Assembly: GCF_035582795.1 (NCBI RefSeq)
Contig: NC_134396.1
Span: 31,849,683 to 31,913,682 of the forward strand
Length of the DNA: 64,000 nt
Source: Mycteria americana
Taxonomy: Eukaryota; Chordata; Aves; Ciconiiformes; Ciconiidae
Direction of reading: 5' to 3'
This document shows, piece by piece, positions 17,301 to 35,320 of this stretch. The position numbers were made by a program, and so were the translations under genes. Every line of letters begins with the position of its first letter. Position 1 is the first letter of the stretch. Below the pieces are notes generated by a model. It had not been told where the DNA came from. It saw only the letters and a program-made list of their open reading frames with translations, and ran no database searches.

Positions 17301-19441
17301 GCTGGTAACTGAGTTCAACAGATTAATTCTTTTAATCTAACCAACTGCTGCAAGTGTTGATTGAAAATTAATAATTCCAACTGAAAGAGTTACTGAGCCT
17401 GCATGATAATACACCACCAGCATTATAATAACTACAGCTGTAAACTGCAGGATTTCTAAAGCTTATCTGCCATAGTGTGTAAAGACAAATGTAGGTGCTT
17501 CACTCCTCCACTTTTGTCTATAAACTGGTTTATTATATTAGGGCTATATTTCCTACCATGCGTCATGATCACTTGACACTACATGATACCACAGGGAACC
17601 TGAAAGCCACAGCACATCCTAGCAGATTGACTCTGTCTGGGAAACATGGCCCACAGAAAATAACATGTTCCCAGTGTCTGAACTCCAGCGTGCACTGTGA
17701 CATGGAAGCATTTACATTAGATAGCCTGGTTCTAAATGTGAAGATTTCTTAGTATTGGTACCTTGAAATTTTTCATGGAAAGCAGATACTTTTTGTACAA
17801 ATGCTATGTTTCATTTAAAAGAAAAAAAAGTCTAGAAAAAACCTATTTGCTTCCAGAGAGATAAACCAGAAACAACATACTCAGTCAAGCAGTCAATAGC
17901 TGTAACCAATATGAGGTCTTGAAAAATCAGAAATACTCAAACAAGATATATCCTGGAATGACCACTTGTATTTCATTTCTGTCCTGCCTGTATGTGACTG
18001 GTTTTCTATAATGGCCACCATGCTAGCTGCAAAGTCTCGTCCATTCTTAGGGGTAACAAGGAAACCTACATGTAGTTGGTTGGCATGGCTGGAGAGCGGA
18101 AACCTGAGCGGTCGGGCTGGCCTCCGTGCCCTGCAGCGGGTGGGAAGGCTGCCCTTCCTGTCACAGCAGCTCGGGTACTGCTGGTGTGGCCCTGAAAGGT
18201 GCCAGCTGGATGGGGAGATAAATTAATTGGCATTTTGCAATGCAGCAGTGTGAAAAAAAAAAAGTCAAATGCACAGTAGGAGATGTCCAGAAGCAGCTGA
18301 AAATTGTACATCAGGAAGCTGAAAGATTATCTGTCAAAAAGATTTGTTCTTATTCAGAGAAAAAATTATGGGTTTCTTGAAAGAAATAATGTGTGTGTGT
18401 ATGTAATTTTATGGTCTATGACATGCAACTCGTCCGACAAGATGGCCTCAATTCCTATGACTATATGGAGCAAAAAAAATGTAACAGAAAGATGTACGTG
18501 TGCTGTGAGTGAAACAAAGGCTGTACAACATGCCAGGGAACACGGTAACAGAATAAATAAACATCTACAGAATGTGCTCCTGGGCTTGTGGCTCGGTGGT
18601 TACGAATTAGACTGTTGAGCCCAATACCTGAAAGAGGCCACAGGCAAATATTGATGGGAACTGTCCTGAAGCATAATGAGAGATCGGACTGGTGCTAACA
18701 GAATTAAATGAAGTTATCAGGGAAAAGCAGCAACTGAAGGGTGAGATGTGGAATATAGGACATAGACAAGATAGGGATGAGGAGAACCATGAGAGATCAA
18801 TGCTGTAAAAGAAATGGCTTTTAAATTTGGCCTGGCCTGCCTAAAACTACAGAGAGGACAAAAAGACTCAATTCTGTGAGGATGGCCCAGTGAACAGTGA
18901 AGTGAGCTGTATCACAGTTAGTGCAACAAACCCATCCTGGTTTCTTACAGACGTGCCAAATATCAGTTGCCATTCCCTCTCTGACCTCCCATCCCCTGTG
19001 TTTGGCTGGGTGAGAGACACCATGAACATGTACGAGGGTCTGGTCTGCTCAGGCCAATTGGCCAGCAGCCACTGCCTTTTTGGGTGAACATGGGTCTGGG
19101 TCACAGCTTCTGCCTTCTCCTAAGGTTGTCTGTCTCCTTCACCTGCTGAGTAGCCTCTTTTCCAAAGCTGGTGGGAACCAAAGTGTCTGAGACCTCTGCT
19201 TCCCTTCATTGAAGCTGGACACTAGCTAAAGAAGTATTGGACCATCCTGACAGAAGGACTGGCAGACAGCAAGACTGCAAAAGCCCTATTCCATCAGCAA
19301 AACAGGCCAAAAGCATATGTTGCAAGGGAAGAGCAAGAGTGCACAAGCTATACACCTCTTGTGTAAACTTGGGACTGCAGCTCACAACTTCCAGAACAGC
19401 AAATGACCTTTTCTGTTTCCAGTTTTGGCTACTCTACTGGG

Positions 19442-19487
19442 CTCTTCTTTTTTTTTTTTTTTTTCTTCTCCTTTTTTTTTTCCCCCT
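19442..19487. repeat. 46-base pyrimidine tract
   Basis: Only C and T occur from 19442 to 19487, mostly T runs. On the RORB sense strand it is an A/G tract. It may be an old poly(A) remnant on the minus strand, but no retrocopy body was recognised beside it. Confidence 0.8.
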
Positions 19488-22400
19488 ACTATAATTTCTT
19501 ATTTTAGATTTCAGCAGACAGCTCACAAAAGGCACTCTCCAAAGGTTATGATAGCTGAAACATATATTGCACCAGTGGGTTAGGAGCTGCTTAAACCCTA
19601 AGTACATACAGAAAACTGAACATTGCAACCTAGATAATATAAATCAGCATAGCACAGACCTGCAGGGATCTATCATCAGCTGATGAGTCAGTCCTGCCTT
19701 TTTCAGACATTTTTTATGACACCTTGTAATATTCAGAGATCTCAAACTACAATACTGAGGAAAAACTCCAAGTTGGGGTCAAGTACAATGCTGGTGGGAA
19801 TGGGTGTAATAACTCCACGGACTGCACACAACATTCACCAGCTGTGAATTTGGCCTGCTAAGTGGAAATTATCCACAGTACTCGGCAGTGTCTGTTTCCT
19901 ACAGGCTCTTTAGTTCTTTCATTTGTCTCTCTTTTCTCAGGAGAGACTCTAGTTTTTCTCAGCATTCCCTTCTTTTGCACTGGGAACTGAAGAACTTTGA
20001 AGTGTGCCTCCTAAAACACTGATAATCATTCTCAATTAAAATGAATAATGAATTTTTAATTTGCCACTTACCCTTAGGATCCAGTTGAGTAGCTAAGAGC
20101 TCATCTCAGCTTATATCCTAAGTTGAGCTCTCGCAGGGATCCACTTTGAATTAATGCTGCAATAACACCACAGCTTTGGCTTGGCTGCTGTAAGCATGCA
20201 TATCAGTTCGTACAACTATCAAAACTCCAGCTAGACATTCTAAATAAAATCTCCGTTCTAGGACTCAAAATAATGCCAAGCTCATATCTGATCAACACTC
20301 TTCTGTACTCTAATTCAAGGGTATTTTGACTGCAAATTGAAAAGTTTTGCAAACTGGTTTCATTATACAGATTACCTCAAGAAATTATTAGACAGTAGTA
20401 GAGGCAGTGAAGCAGGGAATAAAGCAAAAGTATGTCATAGGACTTGTGGTTGCTGTCAAACATGAATAATGGCTCCCAATTTTTTTAAATGAACTGGCTG
20501 AAAAGTCTGAACTTTTTTCACAGAAAAGCAAGAACACTTTTTCCTAAAACTGGTTGCAAAAAGCGCATCCCATTTTTCATCTGTCCCTGGCATTCTCAAT
20601 GTCATAATGCACAAAAGATTTCCCTTTCAAAAACTGTTACAGATAGACTAGCAAGTTTCATAACCCCCATTTGTTTAATAAATTTGTGACAGTACACAAT
20701 ATGCAGCCGAGGAAAAGGATATGAAACATTAAAAAACTCATATGAGACTAGAAGGGCTTGAATTTAGTTCAGGAATAACCCTCCCTTGTGTTCAAGTTAT
20801 TGAACGCTTACTGTCAGGAACAGATTGTACATTGAGGCAATGTTATGTGTGTGAATTTTGTATTTCCTCTCTCTCTCTTTGAAATAAATCAGTGTTTCAT
20901 TTGCCTTTCAAAAAAATGCTAATAAATTACAAGAAATGACAATAAAATTGAGTGAAGTCCTAATCTGGAGGAACCTAGAGGATGGACCCAGGATTCTGTT
21001 AAATCCTAGAGGATCTTTATAAATGCTTAAAGGTCTCCACTTAATAATACTTTTCCTGGGTCTCAGCCAATTTAGTAAAAAACGTATATTTTGTACTAAT
21101 TAGAAATAATTTTGCTGGCAGCAAAAGCACTAACCAAGGCAATAGCTAGAGCTTACGGGACATGGACTCTACAGGCACCGTGTAATTATCACAAATGTAT
21201 TGAGATGAGCTGTTTCCTAACTTCTTCCAGCATAGCTTACACAAAGAGATCTTTATATTAAAATTGAGACTGTTCCAAAACAAGAATGTGGTTTCATTTA
21301 TTACAATTAAGCAAACATTGCTTGGACTGGACATTGTTCACTATGAAACCTAGAAATATGCATGGAACAATCGGAATATTAAGTGTTTTAAAATAAGGTT
21401 GGAAGGATTCGCCCTGTCATAGTCTGCAAAAGGCTGGGAGAGGTTAGACATACATTTTAGCACTTCTTTCACTGTCACAGGCTTACATTTAGCTTTTTAT
21501 AAAGATTTTAAGCAATCGAGGTGTAGAAACACTTTAAAAAGTAATGACAAAACATTCTACGATGGTTCTATATTCCTGTAGTGTGGCGACTGAGTTGGAT
21601 CGAAGTGGTGTCAGTGTATAGCGTCAGAAAGTGAAACATTTGGTTATCATAAGCAATGCCAGAGATTTCACTGATGAAGAGAAAAAATGTCTATACAGTC
21701 AAAAAGGAACAAAAGATGCTGCTCCGTGCTTTAATATCTTGCTTTAACTATTCCAATTTACATATGTCTTTCATTCTTGCAAGACTACTGCACTATAAAA
21801 TCTGTGTTCTGATAATAAGTTTCAGCATTTTTCTGAGCCCTGTATCTTGTTGCATTGCATTTTTCCACTAAACACATCCATGTGCCTCTCCCGTGTGTTT
21901 CACTCTGACTTGTTCTCATATCTTTTCACTCTTGTATAAAAGAATTGTTGCTGTTCTGTGAAATAAAGTATCAACTGAATGGACTGAGGAAAGACATCAT
22001 TATCTATAGAGCTGGGAACAACATCACAAACTGCATGACAAGCAGAATTACATTATTCTCAAGGAAAAGGTGGAAAGTAGTGAAGAACATGAAGTGAGTT
22101 ATGAAATCTGCCAGACAGAAGGCACGCAGTGTGAAAAAGTGAACTGTGGCCTCGGGAAGTCAAACTTAGGATGTTGCATGTGTACTGGGAAAGAAAAAAA
22201 CTTGTAAAACCAAGCTTCTGTTGGCTTCCTTGTGCCTGAGGATTAAAGAACGATCGAACAGTGTTGTCCAGGATGACAAAGAAATACCGTATGAGCCCCA
22301 GATTAAGCTCTCAGAAAGCAGAAGGTGAGTATGCATGTCATTGGTGCTGACTGCCCAGAAACAACATATACAAACGTTAAGGACAGGGATCATTGGCACG

Positions 22401-24728
22401 GAGATAAAGGGGTTGCTCAGATGAGGAAGTAAGCAACATATCACTATTAATTCAAACCACACCAATTTTTGCAGATAGCATGCCACTTCCATATACTACA
22501 GTGATTCCTAACTCATCACTGCCTTGCCCTCTTGATTCTCATCTGAAGTGCTATGTTTACCTCCTCATGGGTTTTGTGTGGGACACGGCTCTGCAAGACA
22601 ACATCCTTCACATGTCCCAGGCCCTCCAGTCTCTGGCACCTGCTCTGGCCTTCTCTTTTTGAGGGTTTCTTGTAGAAAGGCAGTTACCATTTCTTCTGCT
22701 ATTGACATTGCTGCTCTGAAGCATGCGATAGGGAATCAGCCTATTCCTATGACTGGCAGCAACAGCACGCCTCAGTACTCGTTATACCATTAGCTTTACA
22801 TTGACCTTTTTGTGTGATTTCTAATCTGACAATATTCACAGTACAGTGCTATTCCTGAGAAGATTGTCATGATATATGGTAATATATGGGATGTATGATA
22901 TGGTATTTTACATATTTTGACTGCTACAAATGGTTGCTTTCTAACCGCTTTTTGGATTCTAAATAGAATGAACATATTTTGTCAAGTTTGGTTATGCAAG
23001 TAAATATTCATGTCTTTTGAGAAAAGGAGGAATTTTACATACTTGCTTTAATGGATTAGCAATGTACCCACTTTAAAGAACTATGTTATCATGCTTTAGA
23101 AATGTAAGCTATAGATAAGGTTGCTTTTAATACTGTTTAGTGCATCTAATTAATTTGTAAAACAATCTGAAGAGTAAGTAAAACAGAACAAAAGATCACA
23201 GAATGTTCCCCCTTCTCAATCTCAGTTAAAAGATGTCACTGTTTTTATTAATTTAATTGCTTAATCCAGCTGCTTAAATTGTTCAAAAAGTCACAATCAC
23301 AATTAAGATGGGACCTTATTGTCTTGGGTGCTGCAGAAAAACAGAGTCAGTTGAAAATTTTTGTTTCTTGAAAACATGCATCATATGCCAGAAGTAATTA
23401 AACTTTACCTCTCTGTGAACAGAACTCTTGATTGTATTCTCACTTGCAACAGTTATCCCCACAATAAACATAAAGGGCAATATTTAAAATGACATTTTCT
23501 GCAGCGTCTATAGTACATGGTCTGCAGTGTGATCAAACCCCAGCTAGGAAAGCTGCCAATGGTCATTATTGGTAAAATTATTGTGACATTAGTAGTTGGC
23601 CTGCATTTGATATATTAATTGACCTAACTGAAAGAGAAGTCAAATTGTTTTCAGAAATAGCGAAAAAGCTTTATAATTTGCAGGAAAACCCACTCTGAGT
23701 TAGACTTTTAGACTATCTGCTGCATTTTCAAATAGTTTTAGATTAATTGCTTTACTGTATAAATTTGAACTCGAGTTGGTAAAAAGGCATATTGCATCGT
23801 GCTTATTGAACTGCTATAATTTGTGTTTAGTGTAGTCGAGCAGGACTGCCAGAACCAACATGGGACTGATCCAAAGTCCACTGCAGTTACTGTGAGGCAG
23901 TGGATGCTCCGTGATTTGAAAATCACAGCGTGAAAAAACAGGTGCTTCAATATGGTACCTTCTAGAAAACAGCCTTTATTTTCTAGAGGTACATAAACAG
24001 TTATAACACAAACTCTGCCCTGCCTTCTTAAATTAGTAAGTGCTAAAATATGCACTTAGTAAAAGATAACAACAGAATCAGTTATTTATGAACATTTGGA
24101 TCATTTAAACTACCGGGTTGGGCAACATAAACTCATTAAAGCCTTTATGTAAATCTATAATTAGGCTGGTTTTTTTCTAAATTTGGAAATAAAGAGAGAT
24201 TACTAATTTGGAGGTGGGAAAAGATAGAACTAGAAAAATTTACAAACTTTCAAAAATATTACTTTTTTCCCAAAATTTCTGCCAAATTGTTTGTTGATTT
24301 TATTGGTTAAATTTATTTCTTAATATATGCTTAAAAAACCCCAGAATCTACAATTATAAAAACCCACCCTTTTCTCCAGCATGACTTCAGCTAGAATGCT
24401 TCAGCATCATAATGATCTAATTTATTCCTTCATTTTTCTGTCCATTTTTTTATGAAGTTGAAACGTTTCCTAACTGAGCAACACTGTCAAATTAGTTTTA
24501 AATCTTACCATTCTCAGTTCTCTTCTTGAGAGTACGAAAAGGGGAAAAAGTTAATTAGTTAAAAAAAATAGCAGAAGAAGTTCTAAGTTTTGTCACATGA
24601 ACTGAAATGAGTACAGAACTGAAATATTAATTTATTCTGATTGTCACCTTTGAATAGGTAATGACGGTAAGATATAGTGCCCTAAGGGTTTCTGAATAGA
24701 AATGCACATGCTGCACTTTTAAAATTGC

Positions 24729-24742
24729 TCACTAGATGGCAA
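24729..24742 (+). promoter_or_regulatory. CTCF-like motif
   Basis: TCACTAGATGGCAA matches 12 of 14 positions of the CTCF core consensus CCASYAGRKGGCRS. It lies inside intron 4. A single motif match is weak evidence of occupancy. Confidence 0.3.
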
Positions 24743-27700
24743 CATTGCTCTGCTGAAATTCTTCTGTGAGGCTGTAGACATCTGCCCTGCAAAATTTGAC
24801 TATCACCTTGGTAGGAGGGATATTAAATTAAGGCTTAGAAAAAGAGGTGAAGAAACATTACACAGGACTACAGTCACAAAACCATAATTTCTGCTTCACT
24901 GTGTGGTGGGTGGTGGTAAAGGGAACATCAACACAGACATTGTTAATGTCACCTTGGGTATGGGTTTTAGTTAGAGTTCATTGCATTTTGAGTGTGCTGG
25001 TCCCTACAGTGTCCCTTCAAATAACATCTAACGGGCCAATACATGTTCAGTAAGCTGTCTATTAACACTTGATTTGGCACAGGGAATGAATCCTGGAGAT
25101 GTAGGGAAGGGCGTTAAAGCAGAATAATAAAAAATGTTTATCACATTGGAGAAGTGCTTTTGCAACGTTCAACAGCAAGGCACAGCATACATTTTAAGAC
25201 ATCAGTCTGATGCTGGTAGGTATATTGCATATGCAACATACAGTGCTGTGGATATCCATGAACAGTATAGGCATGGAGGAATAAACTAAATTCTTCTAAA
25301 GTTAATGGGAAGAGTTCTACTGAAAGGAGAAATGTGTGGGATTGGCTTTCAAATATAACCTCAGCAAAGGAGCTGAGAATGTTTCCAGGTGAAGATCTCC
25401 TCTCAGGATGGGATAGTGAATGAACTAAATGCTAAGCTCCTGTTTGTATGATATTGCAGCAATGAAAATTTAATAACTTTAGAGTGTATACAGTTGTTCG
25501 CTGTAGGTCCTGAGATGAATGTATGAACCCAGCTAAATTAAGCCTTACATATGCACAGGGTGTCATCTGCAGTTACCAAAGGGGCTTTTCTTTTACATAC
25601 CCATCCTGAGCCAGTCTTTAAAACATTTTGAAGGTTTTGCTTTACTGCCATGTTCCAGTAAATGGGTCAGGGTCAAAAGAGCTATGCATTATGGTGGATT
25701 TGGTGAGTAGGGCAGGTGGTGCCTCATCCAATTCTCACCACGTGGCTGCCCAAGTGAGCCATTGCCCACCTTAGGTACACACAGCAGAGCAGGGTCAGAG
25801 GGGCTGGGGAAAGGGAAGATGAAGCCCAAGCCTACCAACCTTACTTACTATTTGACTTTAATTTTGGTAGAAATGCAAGCTCTCCAAGCCATTGGGTAGT
25901 CCTTCAAATAGGACTAATGTTGAAGAAATGCCATGTAAATATACAGAGACAACACTTTTTTCTGTAATTATAGAAGCTGGACTATGTGACCTCCTGTACA
26001 CTCTAGTGGTGCTTTACTGGCTGCCTAAATACACACAGCTATAGGGCACTCTTCAATTTGACCTGGAGTGAACCCTTAACCAGTCTGTTTTCTCCACAAC
26101 AGTGTTCGCTAATAATTTTTTCTCATCTTTAAGAAATCATAGGCTGGTAATCTCAACTGCAGTCAAGGCAGGGAAACCTTTCCATTAACTTTTACAGACC
26201 AAGATCTGAGCCACGTATTTTTGAAGAAAATGCAATGCTAAGCTCAGTGACAGATAATTTTATGCACATATATTTAAACAAGATGGTCTTTAATTTGACC
26301 AGTCTAAAAATAAGCCTTTAATACTTGCTAATTTAAAATCACACTTGGGAGCAAGCATTGCCGTCCTTCTGTGGGGCTACCAGGGTCAGGAAATGGAGCT
26401 CCCTTCTCCCTTTAGGATTTCCCATGCATGAGCTGACCTCTACGACTCTCTCTGTGAGGAGAAAACTGTTCTGCAAATGACCAAATTCTCGCTTTCGACA
26501 CCTTGAGCAGATTTCACCCCACAGTTTGAGCTCCAGCCGCAGCATGAGGAACTTCTGCCTTCCCAGATGTGCAGATGGCATGGTGGTAAGGGAGAAACAG
26601 GATGGTGGCATGGGGTCCCTTGGCAGTATGCACCCTCAGGCCATGGATGCCTCCCGTGGTGGCAGCATCGCTGGCTGGCGGGACACACCTGGGTCAGGCC
26701 ACCTGTGGACAGCAGGACAGGTAGAGAAAGAGCCTGACCATCTCATCTGGTCGCTGCATCTGACCTACTCGGTGCTCTGCCCACTTGGCTACAAATCCAG
26801 ATCAAGTCTCCAATAAGATGCCTTGACTTAAGGATGAAAATACCTCCGTTAAAAGAAAAAGGAACTGGCCGGGAAATGCAGCTGATGCCAAGCTGAAGCT
26901 CTGTTCCTGTATGCTTATTTATGAGTTTTGAACTGATTTCTTTATGCTTTGAGTTTCTTTTTGTAACAGGAACTGGAATACTGACCAGGGCTGAGCCTAA
27001 GGCACAGTTCTGTCTAATGGGGAACTACCTGATTTTCTCCCACTTTTTCTCCATCGTAAGCTCTGGCAGTTACATGAGAAATTTGTGTCTGTATCTGACA
27101 ATGCTCTTTGTTATACTTAGCCCTCTCTTCCATAGGAGACATTACCTAGCCTGCTTCTCATAGTGATCGGATAATGTGCAGTTGTACCCTGGACTATTCA
27201 ACTCATTTGGAAGAATATGCTAGTACTAAATACGTGTGAAGGAGCCCTATACAACTTTAACATGTCAGCACCTCTTTCTCCTACACCTATTTCCTCATAC
27301 AGTATTTAGAAATTACTAGTAAGCATGCAATGCAGGATAAGCTATATTTTGATGCTGTGCCATTCTAATACTATGTGTTGAAACATTTGCTGTGTAAAAA
27401 TTTTGAATTTCAAAACTGTTAAGTTGAACAATTTCCATTTCCACTACAAAGCCTACTGTAGATGAAGGTATGTTCAAGAAAAAGAGCACTTTCACATTCA
27501 AATTAAAGCATGGAACTGTTAAAGATCAAAGTAGGCCTGATGATTTTGATTCCTTTTTGGTGGAATTAGAAAATTAACATGTGAAGAAAAGAATGTAAAT
27601 GATGTATAAATTATGTCATAGAGTATCTTAGAAAATATTATTTTAATAACTGAATCAAACTGACAAGGAAATGAAGACTTGTTATTTGGATTTTTCGGAG

Positions 27701-30700
27701 AACCTTACTGTTGGATAGCAAGCAAAAAGTAAATACTAAAGTAATTTGTGCAATTGCAGCAAGTTGTTTAGTCAGGTGCAGCAGGGACCATTGTTAGAAC
27801 TTGTTTTACAAGCATTTAACATTTTCATTAATAATCTGAGAGGGTTCACAGCATGCTAATTAAATGAAGAGATAATTCTAAATTGAAAGAAGTCACAAAG
27901 CATCAATGAGGACTGAGACATAATGTAACAGGATTGAAAAAGTCAGAAAAATAAGAAAGAGAAAATGAGATTCAAACTTGGGAATGTGCAGTCAGAGGTA
28001 TCAATAAAAACTGACTTAAACAGCAGAGAATTGAGTGCGAAACAAGCAAAGCAATAACACTGAAAGAATACGTGAACAGGATATTGGTTGGCATGTGACG
28101 CAGAAGCTGAAAAGACTACTTTGATTCTGGGCTGCCTGTGAAGAAGTCTGTCCCTTGGAGAGCTTACACCAACTTTTAGGAGCTCAAGGATGGAAGGAGT
28201 CTCACGCATTCATTTATGAGGAAAAAATTAAGAGGGTTGCATTCAAGATCAGGCAAGTGGCAAGTGAGGTGGTGCTTAAAAAAATACACGTATTTGAAGA
28301 ATATAAAGACAGAAGAAAACTAAGACTGGAAATTTTGAATCTGGTAGAAAGTCTTCAGTGAGGAAAAGAACTAACATGATCTGGGATACTTAAAGCAACG
28401 GTTCAGTATTTTATTAGACAAGGTAGTATAAAGAAATTTCTCAGGCACGAGGATCAATGCAGTATAGCTTTCCATCTCCTGTATATTGTCTACGATTTCA
28501 TCTAACAGTTAAGGTAGTAACTTCTATTTAACATGAGTTGAGCTTATTCCTAATTCTCACTGGAGTGAGTAAGATACAATGCTGGGGTGAAATTTAAGCA
28601 CACTGTAATATAAAATCAATGCATCCCAGTGCTTAGAGTTTTCCTACTTTGACTGTGAGACTGCAGCTTTACAGATGGTCCAACAATCCACTGCAGCATT
28701 AAGAGGCATTTTCTGTTTGTTTTTACACACTGAAAATATCATTTGCCTGTGCACTAATCCCAATATTTTATGGTACAGCTCTTCTATTTTTTCAGCTGTG
28801 TCAGCCGATCCATTTTACTACATTATCTCTCACTAACACTCTTACCTCTCTGCTGTAGGTGCCACAAATGATGTACAGCAGTATTTGGGTAAAATCCTAG
28901 CAATTTAGGAGCCCCAGTTCCCATTTCAAAAGGAACAGAGGTAAATCCCAGCATCTGAATTTTGCTGTCAGTTCAGAAACAGGCCCTTTGCTATGTCCTG
29001 CTCCCTTGCGCTCTGGGGTTTTCCCCACATTGTGTGCTCCAGAAGATGAACATTGGCCAGATGACACAGAGGATGAAAGATTGGGAAAGGTGGGGTGGGT
29101 TTAGGGCTGGCAGGTTTAGGGTTAGAAGAGCATAAAAATGGGTGAAAATTTAAGAATGTTGCATTATTTCTAAACAATCCTGCAAGAGATAAAAGCTAAA
29201 TGCTTCTCTAAAGCTCCATGAGTCAAAAGATGCCGTTGACTTCAGTGGGATCCTTTAGCCACTAAGGATATAGTCCTGTGGCCGTATTCTCTCTTTGGGC
29301 TCACTTCTGTAACTGAGCATAAACTCTAATTCATGGACTATCAGAACTGTCATATTTCTGGTACCTCCTCGGAGTCTCTCTGGGAACACTTCTGTTTGGT
29401 ACAGGGTGCTGCAAGGAAACAGCTCTTATGACTGTTTAAATTGTTTCTCAGCTGGTTTGGAGTAATGTGAACCACTGTTGTAGGAATAAGGTTTGCACAA
29501 GCCACACGTGAGTAATATTCATATGGCCACAAGAGCCGAGAGAGAAGCTGGAGCAGATGTTCCTCACTAATCCTCTGTACTGCTATGCTGTGGGGGTAGG
29601 ACTTCACTGGACAGCAGCCTAGACCAAAAGTCATAACAAAACATGTCCCACTAAACAGAGTGGCAGAAAAGCATAACTTTTCCCTGAACAATTCGCAGCT
29701 AAAGCACACTATTTGTTACACAGCTTCCTGTGCATCCATGGGTAGAAAATATGCTACAGATTCTAGCTGCACCTTCATTTTTTTGTCAGACAGTAGCTAC
29801 TACATACACCCTTTCTGCAAAATATATCAAGTGCATGCCACATCTCCAGGGCCCTCAGTAGGTCTGCGTACACACATACATTTACACATCTCAGTGTACA
29901 TCCATGAGGCAGCAAGGCCAGGCCAGAACAATAGAGGTGTTTTCTGATATGACATTAATTCATTTGTTATGGGTGCTCTTGAAGACCATTTTTTTTTCTC
30001 CTTCTTCTTTCTTTTTAATTAAATTCCATTAATGAAGTGTTACCCTTTGATTATATTCTCAACCACAACTGACTCAGCATACTTCCCTTGTTGAGGTGGG
30101 AAGTACCTAATTAGGATGCCAATCTTCTTTCATGTTATTTCTTTATATTAGAAGTAGTAGTTCCAGTTGTGTTGGAGTGGTATGACTAGAGGCATTAGAT
30201 GAACAGAAATCCTCCTTAGAGAAGAATCACCGTTAGCTGTTGCCTTTCAAACCGTCTCATCTAACAGAGAGGTCTCTTTGCTACTTTTCAAAGAATATAT
30301 CAAGGGACAGGTTCTCCAAGGCATTCAAGCAAACGAGCAGAGGTATCCACGCAACTACATTCAGAGTTTGTGCACCTCACGAATTCAGTGAACTTGCTCT
30401 GCATGTACATCCATACACCAGAAGTAGAGAGCTGGTGCTTTTTGACAATAAATAACCTAGAATTAGCTGCCATGGGGATTCTGGTGTTGACAAGAATATG
30501 GATGGCTGGCTGAAGAGATCATTTAACCCTGCTAGTAATGAGCTCATTTGAAACAAGCTCCCTGCTACTAATTATCACTTTGTTCTGATTGATTCATCAC
30601 CTGCTTTGGTGCTCCTATTTCATAAACAGAACATGAACTGCTGTGTTTAAGAAACTGCATAATTTGCAGATTTTGGTAAAAACAGAACTGCCCCAATGTT

Positions 30701-30781
30701 GTGTCAATTGCTGCCAGACTGATCTTCTTTCCTTTACTCCCTGTATGTGTGTGTACATAAACACGTGTGAACATGTAATTA

Positions 30782-34438
<3,657 letters not shown>

Positions 34439-34493
34439 CTAGGGGCAAGGGAGCAAGAGAGACCAAGTATTACCATGTGCATATATGTGCACG

Positions 34494-34507
34494 CACACAC
34501 ACACACA
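34494..34507. repeat. (CA)7 microsatellite
   Basis: Seven CA units sit just upstream, in the sense direction, of the exon 3 acceptor, giving a (TG)n run in the pre-mRNA. Confidence 0.85.
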
Positions 34508-35233
34508 GAACCATGTAAACAACTACAATAAACTGTTATTCAGTGCAATGCTACTTATGCTATGGCTTTGCAGATGTGTTGGCCTCGTGTAGTGAAATTA
34601 AAGAACATTTACTTATAATGAGGATTGTGCTTTTTTCTGTAAAGAATGTAATTCTACTTTGTTAAAATGCAAACAATAATATTACAGAATGCATTCTTAT
34701 TGTGAAATAACAACCATGTATCATCTAATGCTTGCTCCTAATCGAGGAAAAGCTTATCAGCATTTGTAAATAGATGACTTAAAAGTATTTGTTCTATCTA
34801 TTTTCTTCCTTTAATGAAAGAGCCTGGTAATAACCGGCATTGGCTATGCATAGTGTTAGAAGCTGAAATCTGCTGTTCAATTTAACCTGGCAAATGTTGA
34901 TCTGATCTGGAGGGACCATACACTTCAGGAGTGAAAAGTAATTCAAATTCAAGCATCACAAAAGCACTGGGATTTAATGACTGTATCAAGTAAAGCCAAC
35001 ACACAATGGAGAAAGCAACGCCTTTAGACACTACCATGAGAAAGTAATGCCATTTTCCATTTCAATAGAATATAACATTATCCATTTTATCTATGTAAAA
35101 ATGTGTAGTTATTCTATCTCCTAGAAGGTTTTTCTGGCCAGTTGTGGGCTATTTGGCTAAAGATCAGAGGGCTAAAAGGACAGTATTAACCCGTATGTAA
35201 GGCCTTACGAGCTCCCAGCTGCTATGAACGACA

Positions 35234-35320
35234 GGTTATGGTAGAAGTGACATGAAGTGGTAGAAGTGACATAACCAAATGGTTATGCTAGAAGTGACAT
35301 GAAATGGCAGAGGTGACAAG
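35234..35320. repeat. 47-base imperfect tandem duplication
   Basis: The block starting ggttatggtagaagtgacat at 35234 recurs from 35281 as ggttatgctagaagtgacat, a period of 47 bases. Each unit contains two internal copies of a roughly 19-base subrepeat built on tagaagtgacat. The junction forms a small inverted repeat (ataacc / ggttat). Confidence 0.85.

Noticed and set aside
18051..18311. GC-rich patch with overlapping open frames on both strands as a CpG-island promoter
   Set aside because: Only about 150 bases are GC-rich, CpG is sparse and no exon or start-site features adjoin it.
23190..23215. Single cacagaatg as a minus-strand CR1 tail
   Set aside because: Only one octamer-like unit and no adjacent CR1 3' UTR sequence.
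29350..29709. 119-codon minus-strand open frame in intron 4
   Set aside because: No family resemblance and Cys/Leu/Ser-rich chance composition.
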